In this document: positions 1 through 12,886 of the stretch, piece by piece
How positions within the stretch are numbered: the stretch's first letter is position 1
Layout: every line of letters begins with the position of its first letter
Assembly (NCBI GenBank): GCA_963070105.1
Contig: OY718805.1
Coordinates: 930,001 to 994,000 of the forward strand
DNA: 64,000 nucleotides
Source of the DNA: Litomosoides sigmodontis
Taxonomy: Eukaryota; Nematoda; Chromadorea; Rhabditida; Onchocercidae
Reading direction: 5' to 3'
Notes under the pieces: generated by a model
What the model saw: the letters and a program-made list of their open reading frames with translations, nothing else
What the model was told of the DNA's origin: nothing
The model's database searches: none
Program-made: the position numbers and the translations under genes

Positions 1-124
1 TATGTTTGAAGTTCCAATTTTAGTATTACTCAAGAGATAGGGCTAGTATTTATCACTTGTTCATAACGGAAAGGCGAGGAGGAAAAGAAGAGATTGGCCT
101 AATCAGAAGTAATAGTAGTTGCAG

Positions 125-1778
125 GCCACAGTAATTGCAAGCTTGGATGTACTATTTATATTACTAGCAGTGCCAGAATCATTACCTTCTCGTAACCGAC
201 GAGCAATAGATACATTTCGTTGGCAGAGAGCTGATCCATTTGCAACACTGCGAATTGTTTGGGAGGATCGCTTGGTGCTTAAGTTGGCTGCTATTATTTT
301 TTTAAGTTATCTTCCTGAAGCTGGTCAATTTTCATGTTTTTTCGTGTATTTAAAACTTGTGGTTGGTTTCACCCCGGAAGCAGTAGCCGTTTTCATCGGT
401 TAGTGATCACCGTAATATTTATCCCCCCATTACTTTTTAATTTTGGATAAAACTGAACCTGATTATCTGTGGTACTTTGCTTTGCTAGGCCATTCACGAT
501 TGTGTTTATTCACAGCCTGATAATAATGCATAGCTGGAGTTGTTATAATTTACATTACTGTAAAAACTGTTAGACACATTAAATCATTTGAAATCTTAAA
601 GTGTTCAATGCGTCAATAATATTTCTGATCCATTTTGCAGGAATTGTTGGTATATTATCTGTTGTCTCCCAGACTGGCATACTTTTCCTTCTTACTAACA
701 CTGTTGGCACGAAATATACAATAACTCTTGGCCTGTCATTTCAATTTGCTCAATTATTATGGTCAGTTTGAGAGGCATAAACAATTTTGGAAGATTTTCA
801 TATGTAAAACGAAAACTTCAAACACACTTCTTCCTTCGGTTATAAAATACTAATATCTTTAGTGCCTTAAATGTTGTACAGGTATGGTTTGGGTACAAAA
901 TATTGGATGATGTGGGCCGCAGGTGTGCTAGTAGCGATGAGTCAGTTAATTTATCCGTCAATTAGCGCATTTGTCAGCATACACAGTGATCGTGATAAAC
1001 AGGGAACTGTACAGGGTGTCATTACCGGTGTTCGAGGATTATGCCAAGGTTGCTGTATAAAAATCTTCTAAAAAGCGCTAATCTTTAGTTCATAGGATTT
1101 CATGACCTCTGTTGTTTTCCCACAAAAAAGCTCTCAGAATTTTTGCAAAAATTAAATCCATTCGGTTCACCTAGGTTTACCAAATTTTTGAATGAAGCAA
1201 TAATTACGAAAGGTAAAGTTAATAAGAAGCAAAAATGTTAGAGAGGAAAAGTTTTAAATGTTCCTGTTCTTTCCTTCTCCTATAATTCCTATAACGTTCT
1301 TTTACTTGTAGGTTTGGGTCCGGCCTTGTTCGGTTTTATATTTTATTTGTTTGACATGGATTTAAATGTGGATAATGATGGTACGGGTCATATTGGAATA
1401 CCCCCTTTTCCGGCACCTCGAATACGAGTTCAGCCAATTATTTCACCTCGTCGAAATACAACTTCCATTGAGAAGCCGGTATTTAACTGGGTATCGTTGA
1501 ATTTCTATAATGTGCAAATTCTACTACGAAAATCGTGGAAGCCTACTATTACTTCTTACTTTAGTGAAAAAAAAATGCCAGCAAATACATGGTCATTTCA
1601 GAAATTGATCCCAGGACCACCATTTTTTTTTGGGTCATTAATGGTGCTACTCGCCTTATTTGTGAATTCATCACTGCCAGGGATGACATCAATAAACACA
1701 CGATTCTTTCGACGTCCAAGCTCCACACATAGTCGGCAGTCATCAGACGACGCTTCTCGTTTATTTCAGAACTCATAA
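125..1778 (+). CDS. MFSD14: MFSD14/HIAT1-type major facilitator transporter, 3' part (5' end outside window)
   Basis: This is a multi-pass membrane transporter of the major facilitator superfamily, in the hippocampus-abundant-transcript group (MFSD14A/B), whose vertebrate members sit in endomembranes and have an unsettled substrate. Four exons join in phase: 125-398, 641-761, 882-1048 and 1312-1778, giving 342 residues. The family's typical length is about 490, so roughly the first 150 residues lie left of the window. Landmarks are AVPESLPS after a hydrophobic helix, several further helices, and GVRGLCQGLGPALFGFIFY followed by PGPPFFFGS and a last helix, as in HIAT1. The tail is Ser/Arg-rich and cytosolic-looking (RRPSSTHSRQSSDD), a likely phosphorylation region. 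Similarity is judged from memory of the human protein; the exact paralogue (14A or 14B) cannot be decided. Confidence 0.88.
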
Positions 1779-2998
1779 TTTATCTTTAGGCTCCACATAG
1801 CATGGCATCATAAATTGAAATGAAATTTGATTGGATTTAGACGGCTAAGTTATTTGGTTACTCTTTGTAGTGCGTGTACAATTTCTCATAAATCTTATGA
1901 CTTACATCGTAAGAAGCTACTAAAGGTATTCTTAATGCAGCAAATGACTGTTGCTACCAATCTATGCAAGGTTCTCTTAATGAAAATAGGGTTTTATGGA
2001 AGTAGTGTGTCCAAAATGCCACTATTCATAACTTTAGTAAAATGTCTGTGAAAAGTGCGCAACAATGAAGAGTGAATTTTATTACTGCAGGGTATTCAAT
2101 TGTTAATAATAATACCAGAGGTATCCGAAAGTGTTCATTGAGATTTTTCTTAATTTATTGCTTTTCAAATTTGTAGTTTAAGTGATATGTTGCTTGATGT
2201 TGTATAAGGAGATGGCCATTTGCTCATTCTTATTGAGCTGATTATCCTTGTCATAATGAATGAAAAGTTTATACTGTTTCCTGATGCTCTATGATACATA
2301 ACTCCTCTCTTATTATCTTGTGTGTAATTTCCTTCTAAATCTCTATCTTTTTTCATCTTATTCCAGTGCATATTTCCGAAAGTTATAACGTGTGACATCG
2401 AAGTGTTCTTTCATGTGTGCTTTTCGTAAATATGTATTTACTACTTTTATGGTTTTGAATTTCATATAAACATCTCGCTGTATGATCATATTTCCTTAGT
2501 TTACGTTTTTTGGACTAGAAGTTTGACAATAAGGAATGAGCTTGTAATGCTCATGAATTTTTAGCCAACTGTATTGCAGCAACTTTTTTGATTATTTCGT
2601 ATACGATGTGAATTTATGAGAAAGAATTGAATAAAAAGTATACGCTTCGAAATTGTGCTCATATTTGTTAAGGGTATTTGAAGATCCACTGTAATATTTC
2701 CTACAAAGGAATCGAATTTGTTGTGTGGATTCCATTAGTCAGTCTTGTTATTTCAGATTTAAGCATTTGTAATTTTTCTTAAAATATAAATTTCTTTAAT
2801 CGGGGATCTTAGCAATTAACTCCACTTTTGCAGTTGTTGTTTTTCTTTGTTAATTCATTATCAAGCAACCCATCCTTAAGTGGTTATCTCAGTGTATTGA
2901 AGTTAGCAGATTAGTTTTAAGTGCGCTAAAGATTCGTTGGAAAAAGCGAGTGATATAAACAGTTACTTCTACTAGTTCACATCGTTTTATTGAAAAGA
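1779..2998. other. Intergenic region between MFSD14 and NOL6
   Basis: About 1.2 kb, AT-rich, holding the 3' UTR of the transporter and the upstream region of NOL6. Short open frames on both strands have no family resemblance and no convincing splice partners. AATAAA-like words occur near 2628. I see no further gene. Confidence 0.6.
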
Positions 2999-5900
2999 AT
3001 GAAGCGTACGGGAGATGATACGTTGGAGCAAATTGATCAGAAACGTGGAAAACGACGATTAATATGTATGCAGATTGATGATTACATTGAAGAGATCAAA
3101 TTACCCAGCGGAGAAAGATGCAAATTGGAGACGCTAGCAGAGTCTGTAAAGAGTGCCATTTATGGTGCTAAAGAAGCAAAACTTGCTCATAAGGTTTGGC
3201 TACCTTACGTAGGCTGATTGTCAAGGTTAAAGTAATAACGATTCGGCAAGTAAAGCTTGATTTTTTTTGTCAAACATTATAAAGCTTTGTTATTCGTGCA
3301 AAATTTTTTTGATACCAAGGATAATCACTTCCATTATTTGCACTTGTCTTATTTTTGAACATTTCAGATAGACGATTTGCAGAAATTGCATTTAGGCAAA
3401 ATCTGTTTTCCACTGCTACTACCATTTGATCTTCAATTAAGTACTATCAAGTCGTCATGTGACTGCCGTTGGACTCATCCGGTTAAGATTAGTACATTGG
3501 GAAGTTGGCATGCGGGTTATCAGACAAAAATGGAGCCTGTTCTGGATCTTATCGTTATTATACCTAAGGTTCATGTGCTTTTTTTCACGATTTTCACTTC
3601 AGTGCTTTTTTGAGTGATTTCAGAAATTTATTTTTTTGAATGTTTAAGGAATATTTTGGGTCGCGCGACTACCTGAATTTTACATATTTTGTCAAACGTG
3701 CTTACTACATTTGCCAGGTAGCAGAAATTTTGGTAGAAACAGGGATGTCAGTAAAATTTGGATTGGATAACTTCGATGCATTGAAACCATTGTTGTTTGT
3801 TTTAAATGATGGTGTGTTTTTTCATTATTAATCGACTGTTGTTTTTATATAGAAAAAAAGAAAAGGAACTTTTTCCGTTCTTGGGAAGATAACTTTAAAT
3901 ATCCTATTTTCATTGTCACTGATTGGAATATTTCACTCCAGGACTTGAAAGTAATGGATTCTTGCGGATTCATTTTGCACCTTCGCGGGAATTCGCGAAA
4001 GTTTCTCGATTTCGGCCAGAAAATAATAATTTGAGGCCTTCTTTCTGTTCTGCTCATTTTGGATCTCTGGGTCAGCATTTTTGGAATTCATTTTTGGCCT
4101 CACTTAGTAGAGAGAATAAAAATGAAACAGATATTCTTTATTAGGATATGAAACCAGTGTTTGGGACACAAGAAATCTTGTAAGGAATTCTTTTTTTTGT
4201 CTCAAACACAAGGAAAGTTGGTTATTTAGTTTTCATGTTTCGGTTCCCAAAATAACAGACGAAAAGTGCTACAGGCATTGATACGCCTACACCGGTCTAT
4301 AATTCAAAAATATTAATCGATATGTTACGTGAAGAAATTGAATCAAAGCATGAAGCATTTTTCAATCAAAAACCGAACTTTCTGAAAGCCTTTATTATGA
4401 TACGTTCATGGATGCTTCAAAGGAATTTCATCCAGGTATATGATCAACTTGATTTTTATGTCATTTCTCTGTCTAATTACAGAAATTGATTGTATTTCCA
4501 GAGCATATTTGAGATCAGAAGAGTATTTTGAATTATTTTTAATGGAAATAAGCTTGTTTTCCTTCTTAAAATGTGCATTGTTAAAAATCTAGAGAGTCGA
4601 CGGTTTTTCGGATTTGCTATTATCTGCTTGGTTTATGCACATTAACATTCATGAAGCTTCCTTTGCTCAGTCATCTGTTTTCGACATTATCGTAGGATTT
4701 TTCTCCTCTATAGGTGAGTTCACTGTTCGCCTATCTATTGAAATATGTAAGGCAAGTATCAGTAGATTAAATATATGATTTTAAGTTGTATTCGCATTTA
4801 TTTTTATGACTTACATGTAAATTAATTTTAAGCAGATTGGTCTTTGTACATGTATATATTATGATAAGTTGCAGTATCAACAAACTGGAAAGAGTCTCAT
4901 TTGGGTTTATGTGATAATGATGAATTATACTCACAGTTCTCATCATACTTCGACTTTGTATTCCTCGATCATACAGGATATCTCAATTTAGCTGCATCTT
5001 TGAGCGTTACTGCTCTAGAGCAGATTTGTGCTGCTGCGACTGATGCTATAACCAAGATTTCTACTTTCAATGAATTTGATAATGTTTTTGTGAAAAATCA
5101 TCCTTTTGTCACAGCTTTTGACCAATATATCAGGTATTATATTCGAGGGAATCTGTTTTCATGTTTTGCTGTATTGATTATTTTGATCATTTTATAACAA
5201 TGTCCAAAGAATTTTTATATTTTTTAAGGATACGATTGCCTCAGTCATACCTACAAAATACTTTTCAAAAAACATGCGGTGCAGAACGCATAAGCACGTG
5301 TAATGACTTATTGTCTATATTCAAACGCAGGCTAATTCCACTATTTGAAAAGGCTTTATCGGATAGGATTGTGAATTTCGATGTAATTTCACCAAATCAA
5401 ACAGTGAAACTGGTAGGCTTATCAGTTTTAATAGTGCGCTTCATGATGTCTTTTCAATCTATTAAAATGTAAGGCATTAAATGATAGCATAATTGTTGGT
5501 TGCAGTGGGACGTGCATATGGAAAGAGAGAAATCTACTGCGGATGAGGAGATGGTGCTACTAATTGGATTTCGACTTTCGGCAAAATGGAATAATTTGTT
5601 GACACGTGGTCCACCGGCGAAATCATCAAATGCGGTGCATTTTCGTCAGTTCTGGGGTGATATATGTGAATTGCGCAAGTTTGCAGATAATTCAATCTGT
5701 GAAACGGTTGTTTGGGGTTCCACTAATGTCACTCTGCTTGTTTGCCAACACATTCTGCAGAGGTTGATACTTATATGCTTTGTGACCATATCGTAATTTC
5801 TGGCGATAGTTTGTCCTTTCTCTGAAACTTTCATTATGGAAAGTTCCATTTTTTGATTAGCACGTTAAATTATATTTTATATAAAATCGGAATAACGAAA

Positions 5901-8900
5901 TATATTACCAAGTTACTTTAGGCATTTGAAATTGGAAGCATGTAATGTGGAAGAGCGAACATTAAATGTGGAAGAAATCTTACCGAATGCAGTGGACAGG
6001 TACACTACAATTGGACGAGCTTACGATAAATTATGTCAAATACTTCGAATGGTCCAAGATTTGCCTCTTCTTATCACAAATATCCACCCTGTATCCGTCT
6101 ATTTAAGGCGAACTGCGGTATAATTCATTTTTCCATTATTAGATGTTAAAATTTATTTTCTACGTCATTACAATTTATTTGCATCATCTGAATAATATAC
6201 ATCAATTCGCGTCGTAGTTGAAATGCATACTGACTTAAACTTTACTGCATGAAGAATTCGGTGTTTTTCCGATTTGAAAATCTGAAAATAGTTACATTGT
6301 GTTTCTTAAAGGGATGGGATAATAAATTTCATTCACTTTCCATGCTAAATATAAGCGTTCAATTTAATTACATACTCCATATTTCACATGCATTGCAAAA
6401 CGCTTTTGCAGCCTTTTCCTCCTCTTTCTACCAATGCAGTAGTTGAAAGATACAGCACCATAGTGAAAGATTCGATAGCACTTCCGTTGTCACACATCTC
6501 ACCTCCTTTTTTGCCCACCGTAGAAGGTTTGTATTTACTATGAATGGATAGTATTTTCATTTAATTTGCGATATGATTTCTTTTTAACGTATAACTTTTT
6601 TGTGAAGAGAAAAATTCCTATATTGATTCAAATTAATACCGATCCTCTGATTATCCTTGTATGTAGTGCAAATAACAATGGAACAAAGTGGAAAATGGGG
6701 CGATGAGCTGGGAGCTATTGCTCGACTGAAAACAGCCTTTTACATCGAACTGTCCAAAATATTGAAGGAAAAACATTCGATGCAAGCTATACCTTTCGAC
6801 GATTATTTGATTGTTCATTTTGTAAGTAATCAGCAATAACATTTTTTCGAGCTGAAAAGAAACTTTCCGACTTCTAGGTTCTGTTGGTTACGTTTGTATT
6901 TCCAGAACACTGTTGTATTTCGTTTGGTAATATCATATCCGAAAGAAGTGCATTTAATGAGAAAATTAAACGCTGGGAAAATGGGTATTTTAAAGGACAG
7001 TCCAGCATCGAAGTTGAAAGAGCTCGAGATAATATTGGAGCCCCAACTCACTGCATTGTTGCACAGGTACAATTGTAATTTCAGGTTTAACGAATTTTAT
7101 GCATGGGTGAGGAAATGATTATTTTTACACCAGATCCAGTCCATATTTACTAATTATGGGTTGGATTATTTCTGAAAAGACTGTTACGTACAAAATTATT
7201 TGTGCGGAGTTGTAAACTAATCTTCAAGCCACATTTTATTATTCTGTGCAAATAATTTTAAATTTTTATGGACAGAGCATTGTTTTCTATTTCTCAGTTA
7301 TATGGGCTATCCCCACTATATCTTGAATTTCGAGATGGCACTTTTATATGTTTTATTTGACAAACATTCCAGTACGAGTCAACGGTTTGAGGCATTCGCA
7401 GATACATGCCGTTTAGCGATGTATTGGTTGTCATCCCATGCTCTATCTGACTATTTAAATGAAGTAATTTTGGAAACTATTGTTTCATCTGTGTTTATTA
7501 AACCATTCTCAATTCAGCCACCAAGGTTAGTTCCGACTTTACTGTTTTCAATAAAATGTCTCTATTTTTGGCTGAATAACTGAGGCTTCCTAATACAACT
7601 AACACAGTTAACTTGTAGTGAGTCTTGATGCTGGAGGTTGTGTTTTTTAGAATTCCGTTCATTGGTTTCTTCCACTTCCTAATATTGCTGTCTACGCATA
7701 ACTGGCTTATGAAACCTTTATTTGTTGATTTCAATAACGAGTGGACAGGTCTGTTCATTTTTATTCGTTTTGTGGCTTTTATCGCGAACGCGTTTGTTGG
7801 TTGTTCTTAGAAACCTCTCTGAAAAATGTGAAGGTATTTCAGAGGAGGATGTTGATGAAATGGAAAAAGAATTTATCAAAATGAGACCGGTGTTGCCAGT
7901 AATGGTAATATGTACGGCGGTTGATAGGAATGGTTGCCGGTAAAACGTTATCTATCTTAAATTCCTTCCATTACACATCAGTTTCGCGGCCGCAGTTTTT
8001 TGATTAATAGAACAGATGTCCGGAAAACAATTGCTGATTTTACACTTTATGTTTGCTGACATTAATTTCTACAAATAAAAGTTAATCAGACCTACTATTT
8101 ATTTATCTATTAGTTTTTTATTTCAGATGGACAAGAGAAGAACCACAGCCGTTGATCTTGAAACGGATAATTGCACTTGCCGAAGCATCGGCGGCATTAA
8201 TTGAGCAGCATATCAGTAATTTAATGCCATTGAATTTAAAGGTTTTTATTTATTCTTTGTATTATGAATGTTACTACTGTAATGGTAAGCATTTTACCTA
8301 TTTTTGGGGATTTTATTGTGGGAATTTCCAGTCTTCATGAATTATGTGTGTACGATAACCTTGGAGTTATTGATCGATCTTATTGATTGGTTTTTTTTTA
8401 GGGAGTGTTCACAACTAACGTTTCCACTTTCTCCAATGTTGACATACATATCAGGAGACGACATATGGCCAGGAGAAGAGTAGTTCGTGGCAAATTAGTG
8501 AACGGGCCATTACCAGTAATTGACTATGATCCGGTGAGGGAATATGTAAAACGTCTACGACAATGCTTCTCTTCAGTTGCTCTATTTTTCTGTAACAAAT
8601 ACGTCGGTGATGTGATTGGTGTGGTATGGAAACCAGCTACATTAGTACCGCGGGATGCAAGTGTATGTTACTTATATTCTTTAAAGGGAATTGTCAAGGA
8701 TGTTTGCGCATTATTGTTCTACATATTGTATGGTTAAGTTGCTAGAATGTGCTGGGCATGAAATTCTTTGAAGTTGTTCTTCCGTTGCATAACATTCCTT
8801 GGTATTAGGCTTTTTAAAGTCAATTATGGTCTTAATATAGTATCTTTGCAGATATCTGGTTGTTTACATCGATTAAAAGGACCGGATAATAAATTACACG

Positions 8901-9007
8901 TTAATACAAGGGCCATAATGGATGATTTTGCCATGCTTGGTCATGGTATTGTTCGAGACGTGAGCCAACATTGCGTCACAGTGAACGAAGAGAATGCTGC
9001 AAATTAG
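2999..9007 (+). CDS. NOL6: Nucleolar protein 6 (Nrap), pre-rRNA processing factor
   Basis: NOL6/Nrap (yeast Utp22) is a nucleolar component of the small-subunit processome acting on pre-18S rRNA. Nineteen exons join in phase to 1066 codons (human about 1146): 2999-3193, 3368-3568, 3649-3811, 3942-4070, 4275-4435, 4593-4713, 4875-5133, 5229-5412, 5506-5762, 5922-6117, 6412-6526, 6667-6821, 6906-7066, 7373-7525, 7651-7740, 7811-7939, 8127-8241, 8402-8662, 8852-9007. Landmarks are VGSY-like LGSWHAGYQ near residue 110, the block TPTPVYNSKILIDML, FDFVFLDHTGYLNLAAS, the helical NWLMKPLFVDFNNE and the C-terminal GDVIGVVWKP then DDFAMLGHGIV, all in human order. The ATG at 2999 opens a basic N-terminus (KRTGDD, KRGKRR) suited to nucleolar targeting. 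Two acceptors are TTTAAG rather than TTTCAG (exons 3 and 8). The donor of exon 15 (GA|GTGGAC) is weak but the only phase-compatible choice. Confidence 0.92.
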
Positions 9008-9403
9008 ATTTTAGCCTGTTGCATGTTCCGCTTTTTTGTAAACAAAATTGATGTAAAGATGTCTGTAATTATGACAGCAGTTAAACCATTATTTTTTACT
9101 TACACATGCTCATTGAATTCGTATTAGATCCGAAATTTTGTTGATTTAATTGTTATTGTTGTTGAACCGTTAAATTGTATTTAAAAAAACCGATAAATGA
9201 TTCTATCATTGTCATTGTTATCTTGAGTTGTATTATGAATATTAATAGAATATCTGATAGAAAAGGATATGAACGGTTGCTTAGTACGATCAATGAGTGG
9301 TATACAGTGCATGTTATTGGTTCGTTGAGCAGAGGTCATATATATACAGGATATACCGTTCGGGCAAGGGATAGCCCATTTTTGATGCAGTGAGATATTT
9401 CTG

Positions 9404-9413
9404 TTCCAGGAAA
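9404..9413 (+). promoter_or_regulatory. Possible spliced-leader acceptor before snurportin ATG
   Basis: TTCCAG ends four bases before the ATG at 9414, with a T-rich run upstream. In nematodes such a site right before a start codon usually receives a spliced leader. It lies about 400 bp behind the NOL6 stop on the same strand, so a downstream operon position is possible. Inference only. Confidence 0.4.
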
Positions 9414-11663
9414 ATGGATAATTTAGACAATTTGGTGCATTTATTGGCAGGCAGCTCAGTATCTATTGCACCGAATAGTACGATGCGAGAGCATCCTCGA
9501 TTTTCTCAGTACAAATATGTTGGACGAGCTGAAGTAAGCCAGGAAAAGCGACGAAAAGAGTTTCTTCAACGTCAGAAGGAGTAAATTGTTTAATGAACAT
9601 AGAAAATTTCAATTTGAGGTGGAACAGACTTTCCATTATCAAACTAAATTTTTTCATTTCTCATTTTTTACTTTTTTACATTTTTTTTCTATTTCTCAGT
9701 GTAGGGGGCGACATATTATTATTTCTCCTGGAACGATTTGCAGTGCTGATTCATACGCTTTTCAACGTTGACCTTCTGACGACACTGATAGAACTTCGTT
9801 TACAGAGCACGTTTTGACTATGCGAGTCATGCACGAAAATTGGCAATGAATGAACTTGATGAAGATGTGAATGATCGAGAAGAAATGGATACAGCAATGT
9901 CTAGTAAAGGCAGTAAGGAGATAAATCGAAAAGGGGATTACAATCGTTATGCCGATGAATTGATGCTCAGTGAATGGTTAGTCGATATCCCGGAGAGCCT
10001 ATCCAAGGATTGGATCTGTGTACCGTGCCCGGTTGGTAGACGATGTCTCGTGGTTGCTTCTAATGTATGTGATTGTGTCATTCAACTTAAAAGCAGAAAC
10101 GTCTTGAGTGAAAAGTAGTTGAGATTAGTTTTATAGCGACCTTAATTAATCCATTATGAAATGATCGTTTGCACCCAATATGGTTAATTAAAGAGGTTCT
10201 CATCCTAGTTTAATTCCTTTACGTATAGCATGGAATTTTGAATTCACTGTTCTCTTATTTACACGTTATTTTCCGTAACGAAAATGAATTTTTTTTCAAT
10301 TGTGGATGGTTGCATTTCGTATCTATTTTACCATTTTGTTTGTCCCAGTAACGCAGTTTGTAGTTATCGAAATTACCTTACAGTTGCTGTTTCTTTTTTA
10401 GATAACCTTGTGTGATATGAGTCTTATTTAATAATCCTTAAATGCCTCGAGTTACTTCATGCTTTTTAAAAATCGATTTTTTTACGCAACCCATAATTCA
10501 AAACTTTGCCATGTTAACTTCTTTGCACTATATTTAAAAATCGTTACAGGGTGTAACAAGTGTTTATTCGAAATCTGGTTTTCTCATTACGCAGTTTCAT
10601 TCCTATCTTCCCGGCGGAAATCATCCTTGCCGTGGTAAGTTGACAGATATGGTGAAAGTAACTCATATTTTACCAAGTTATTCATATCAGGTCATCTGTG
10701 TTGTATCGTCTGCATCACCTATTGTCATAATTTGACTTAGGCGCGTATACTTTGCTGGATTGTGTTTTTGATGCGAAGTCACCAACATTCTACTGCTTGG
10801 ATATGATTGCTTGGAATAGCCTTACGGTTGCTGATTCGGATTTTGATTGCCGACTGTTTATGATGAATTCGCGTATTGCTGAGAATGAAAATTTTAGGGA
10901 GATCTCAAAGAAAATACCTGTTAGTTTTTATCATATCTGTAGCTTCAAATCTTCTTTTGTGCTCATTTGAAATAGATTTTTACCTATTACGCCTCATCTA
11001 TGAAGATTTCATTCTGATTATCGGGAATTTCAGTTCAAATATATTTCAGTATCGTTTTATATGTCTTCCATATTGTCGTTGCGAGCACAATTCCATGAAA
11101 GAAATGATGCGTCGAGATTTTGATTTCGAAATTGATGGTGTTCTTTTTTATCATGCTAGCGTGCATTACCTTAAAGGCCAGAGTCCACTTGGTTTGTTGC
11201 TCCATTATTTTTATGAGCAGAATGTAATTGGCATTTAACTCAGCACACCTTATCTTCAATTGTAATATGGGTGTAGAAGTGTGGCTGTTCGATTACGGTC
11301 GTTTGATTTGATGCAGCTTTTTCAGGCTTAAGATAGTTTTGATAGTTTAATTTAGGCGGATAAATGATTCAGGAGAGATATTTGCTTTGCTATGCTTCAG
11401 TACCATTATTTTTCACATTTCACCATTGTAACTGATGATTTCTAAAAAGAAGTAAGAGGAAAAAAGCCTTACTAAACTGAATTTCAGTGGGATGGTTGAA
11501 GCCGTGGATGATGCCAGAAATTTTATCAATTCCTGTGCCAGCAAGGCTGATGAATGGAAATGAGATAGCAGCAGGTAGTTCGCAAAAATTTATCGAAACA
11601 TATAACCAAGAGCACAAGCATATTAGCATGGTTGGTAAAACCCCCGAAAGTGTTTCCAGTTAA
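9414..11663 (+). CDS. SNUPN: Snurportin-1, m3G-cap snRNP import adaptor
   Basis: Snurportin binds the trimethyl-guanosine cap of assembled U snRNPs and carries them into the nucleus with importin-beta. Six exons join in phase to 335 residues (human 360): 9414-9580, 9806-10064, 10550-10634, 10741-10919, 11050-11191, 11488-11663. The N-terminal importin-beta-binding domain is seen as HPRFSQYKY followed by a basic helix, [13 protein letters not shown] and [10 protein letters not shown]. Then comes the cap-binding fold: [30 protein letters not shown], the loop [32 protein letters not shown] and [10 protein letters not shown], all collinear with human snurportin. The ATG at 9414 was chosen because it gives a complete IBB and follows a splice-acceptor-like TTCCAG. 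The C-terminal tail after residue 300 is shorter than in mammals. Confidence 0.95.
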
Positions 11664-12528
11664 ATTTGCTTGTAATATAATAAAATTGTATTAAATAATT
11701 AATCTTGCAAGTACTACTGTAAAACAAACGTAGGAGTTTATTTAGTATGCTGAAGCCTATTGTTTCTGCATTATCGCTCTGTATTCATGTATTCCATCAT
11801 TACTTATATCACTTCCTTCATTATTGGCTTTGTTATAAAATATCTTTACAAGTAGTTATCAACGAATAATTTGCACATCTTCTTTGCAGCATGTATTTAA
11901 AAAATATTGTATGTTTGGTGCTTAAATAAAGAAAAATTTGCCAGAACGAATTTTCTAGATACGCGGAATTTTTTTTAAAAAATTTATTGCCATTCACGAA
12001 CTGCTCACTACTCTTATACTTTTCCAATGAAAGTTTATTATGGAATTGATATGTTCTTGTTATCAAAGTACTTTTAAAATTATAGGGAGATTCCACCGCT
12101 AAATTCGAGATAAATAGGTTAATTTATATTGTACACGTTCAACATTATACCGTTTAACGTCATAGAGCGGTTGTTTTGATCACCGTACCACCTCTGATAT
12201 TTCGTAAAGTAAATTTTTGTCATCAAATTGTAAGTTGCAAATGGGTTTAACGTATTCAATTTTCATGACTTATTTTTATTGGAGAACGACATTGATATTT
12301 CAAATTTATTGCAGTTGAATAAATGATAGAATTGAGCTTTCATTAAGCATAATGAATTTATAATTGTCTGCAACGTGCAGTTTACGATAATAGAGCATTC
12401 CGTCCCATCCGCTAAACCGAATGTTTGGTAAGGCACAACTGAGGGGAGAACGTTGTTCATGCTCAAAACACTGTAGCAAAAATATCGCTTGTAATTGTCA
12501 CTTAAAAAACGGAAAACAATTGTGCTCC
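11664..12528. other. Intergenic region after snurportin
   Basis: AT-rich region holding the snurportin 3' UTR and the upstream part of the coiled-coil gene. On the minus strand its right part is covered by the end of an open frame described separately (12263-12886). Nothing else is supported. Confidence 0.5.
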
Positions 12529-12886
12529 ATGCATCAAGGTATAAAACTTCATTAATCTTATCATTTAGTTCTGACAATCTCAATCTTATAAAAATACCAA
12601 AAGTATTTGTTTGAATCGCTTCACATTCACAACGGATTAGGTGGAATATTTTCAAAAGTATAGCATTATTAAATTGCAATTTTTTATATTTCCACAATGT
12701 CAAATCTACATACTTAAGTGTGCGAACTGGAAAAAGTAGTAGAGCTGTTGAAAGGGAAATTAAGAAATTTAAAAGATTCGCGTTATATCGCTCAAAAGGA
12801 GAACGAAAATTTGATTCGTCAGTCGAATAAGGTCTCTTTATTCTTTTCTGGTCTTTTACCATTTGAAATACAAATGAATATAGCAA
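12263..12886 (-). CDS. Antisense open reading frame, 207 codons, unknown and doubtful
   Basis: An ATG-started frame of 207 codons on the minus strand is long for such AT-rich DNA. The predicted protein is rich in Leu, Ile and Phe with several hydrophobic stretches and ends in a polar Asn/Lys tail. I recognise no family. Its first third lies exactly opposite a well-supported coiled-coil exon on plus (12719-12831), so at least that part is likely a shadow. The remainder, opposite non-coding plus sequence, could be one real exon starting after a TATGTAG at about 12708. No second exon was found. Treat as a candidate only. Confidence 0.22.
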   Translation of the reverse strand: MLYSFVFQMVKDQKRIKRPYSTDESNFRSPFERYNANLLNFLISLSTALLLFPVRTLKYVDLTLWKYKKLQFNNAILLKIFHLIRCECEAIQTNTFGIFIRLRLSELNDKINEVLYLDAWSTIVFRFLSDNYKRYFCYSVLSMNNVLPSVVPYQTFGLADGTECSIIVNCTLQTIINSLCLMKAQFYHLFNCNKFEISMSFSNKNKS

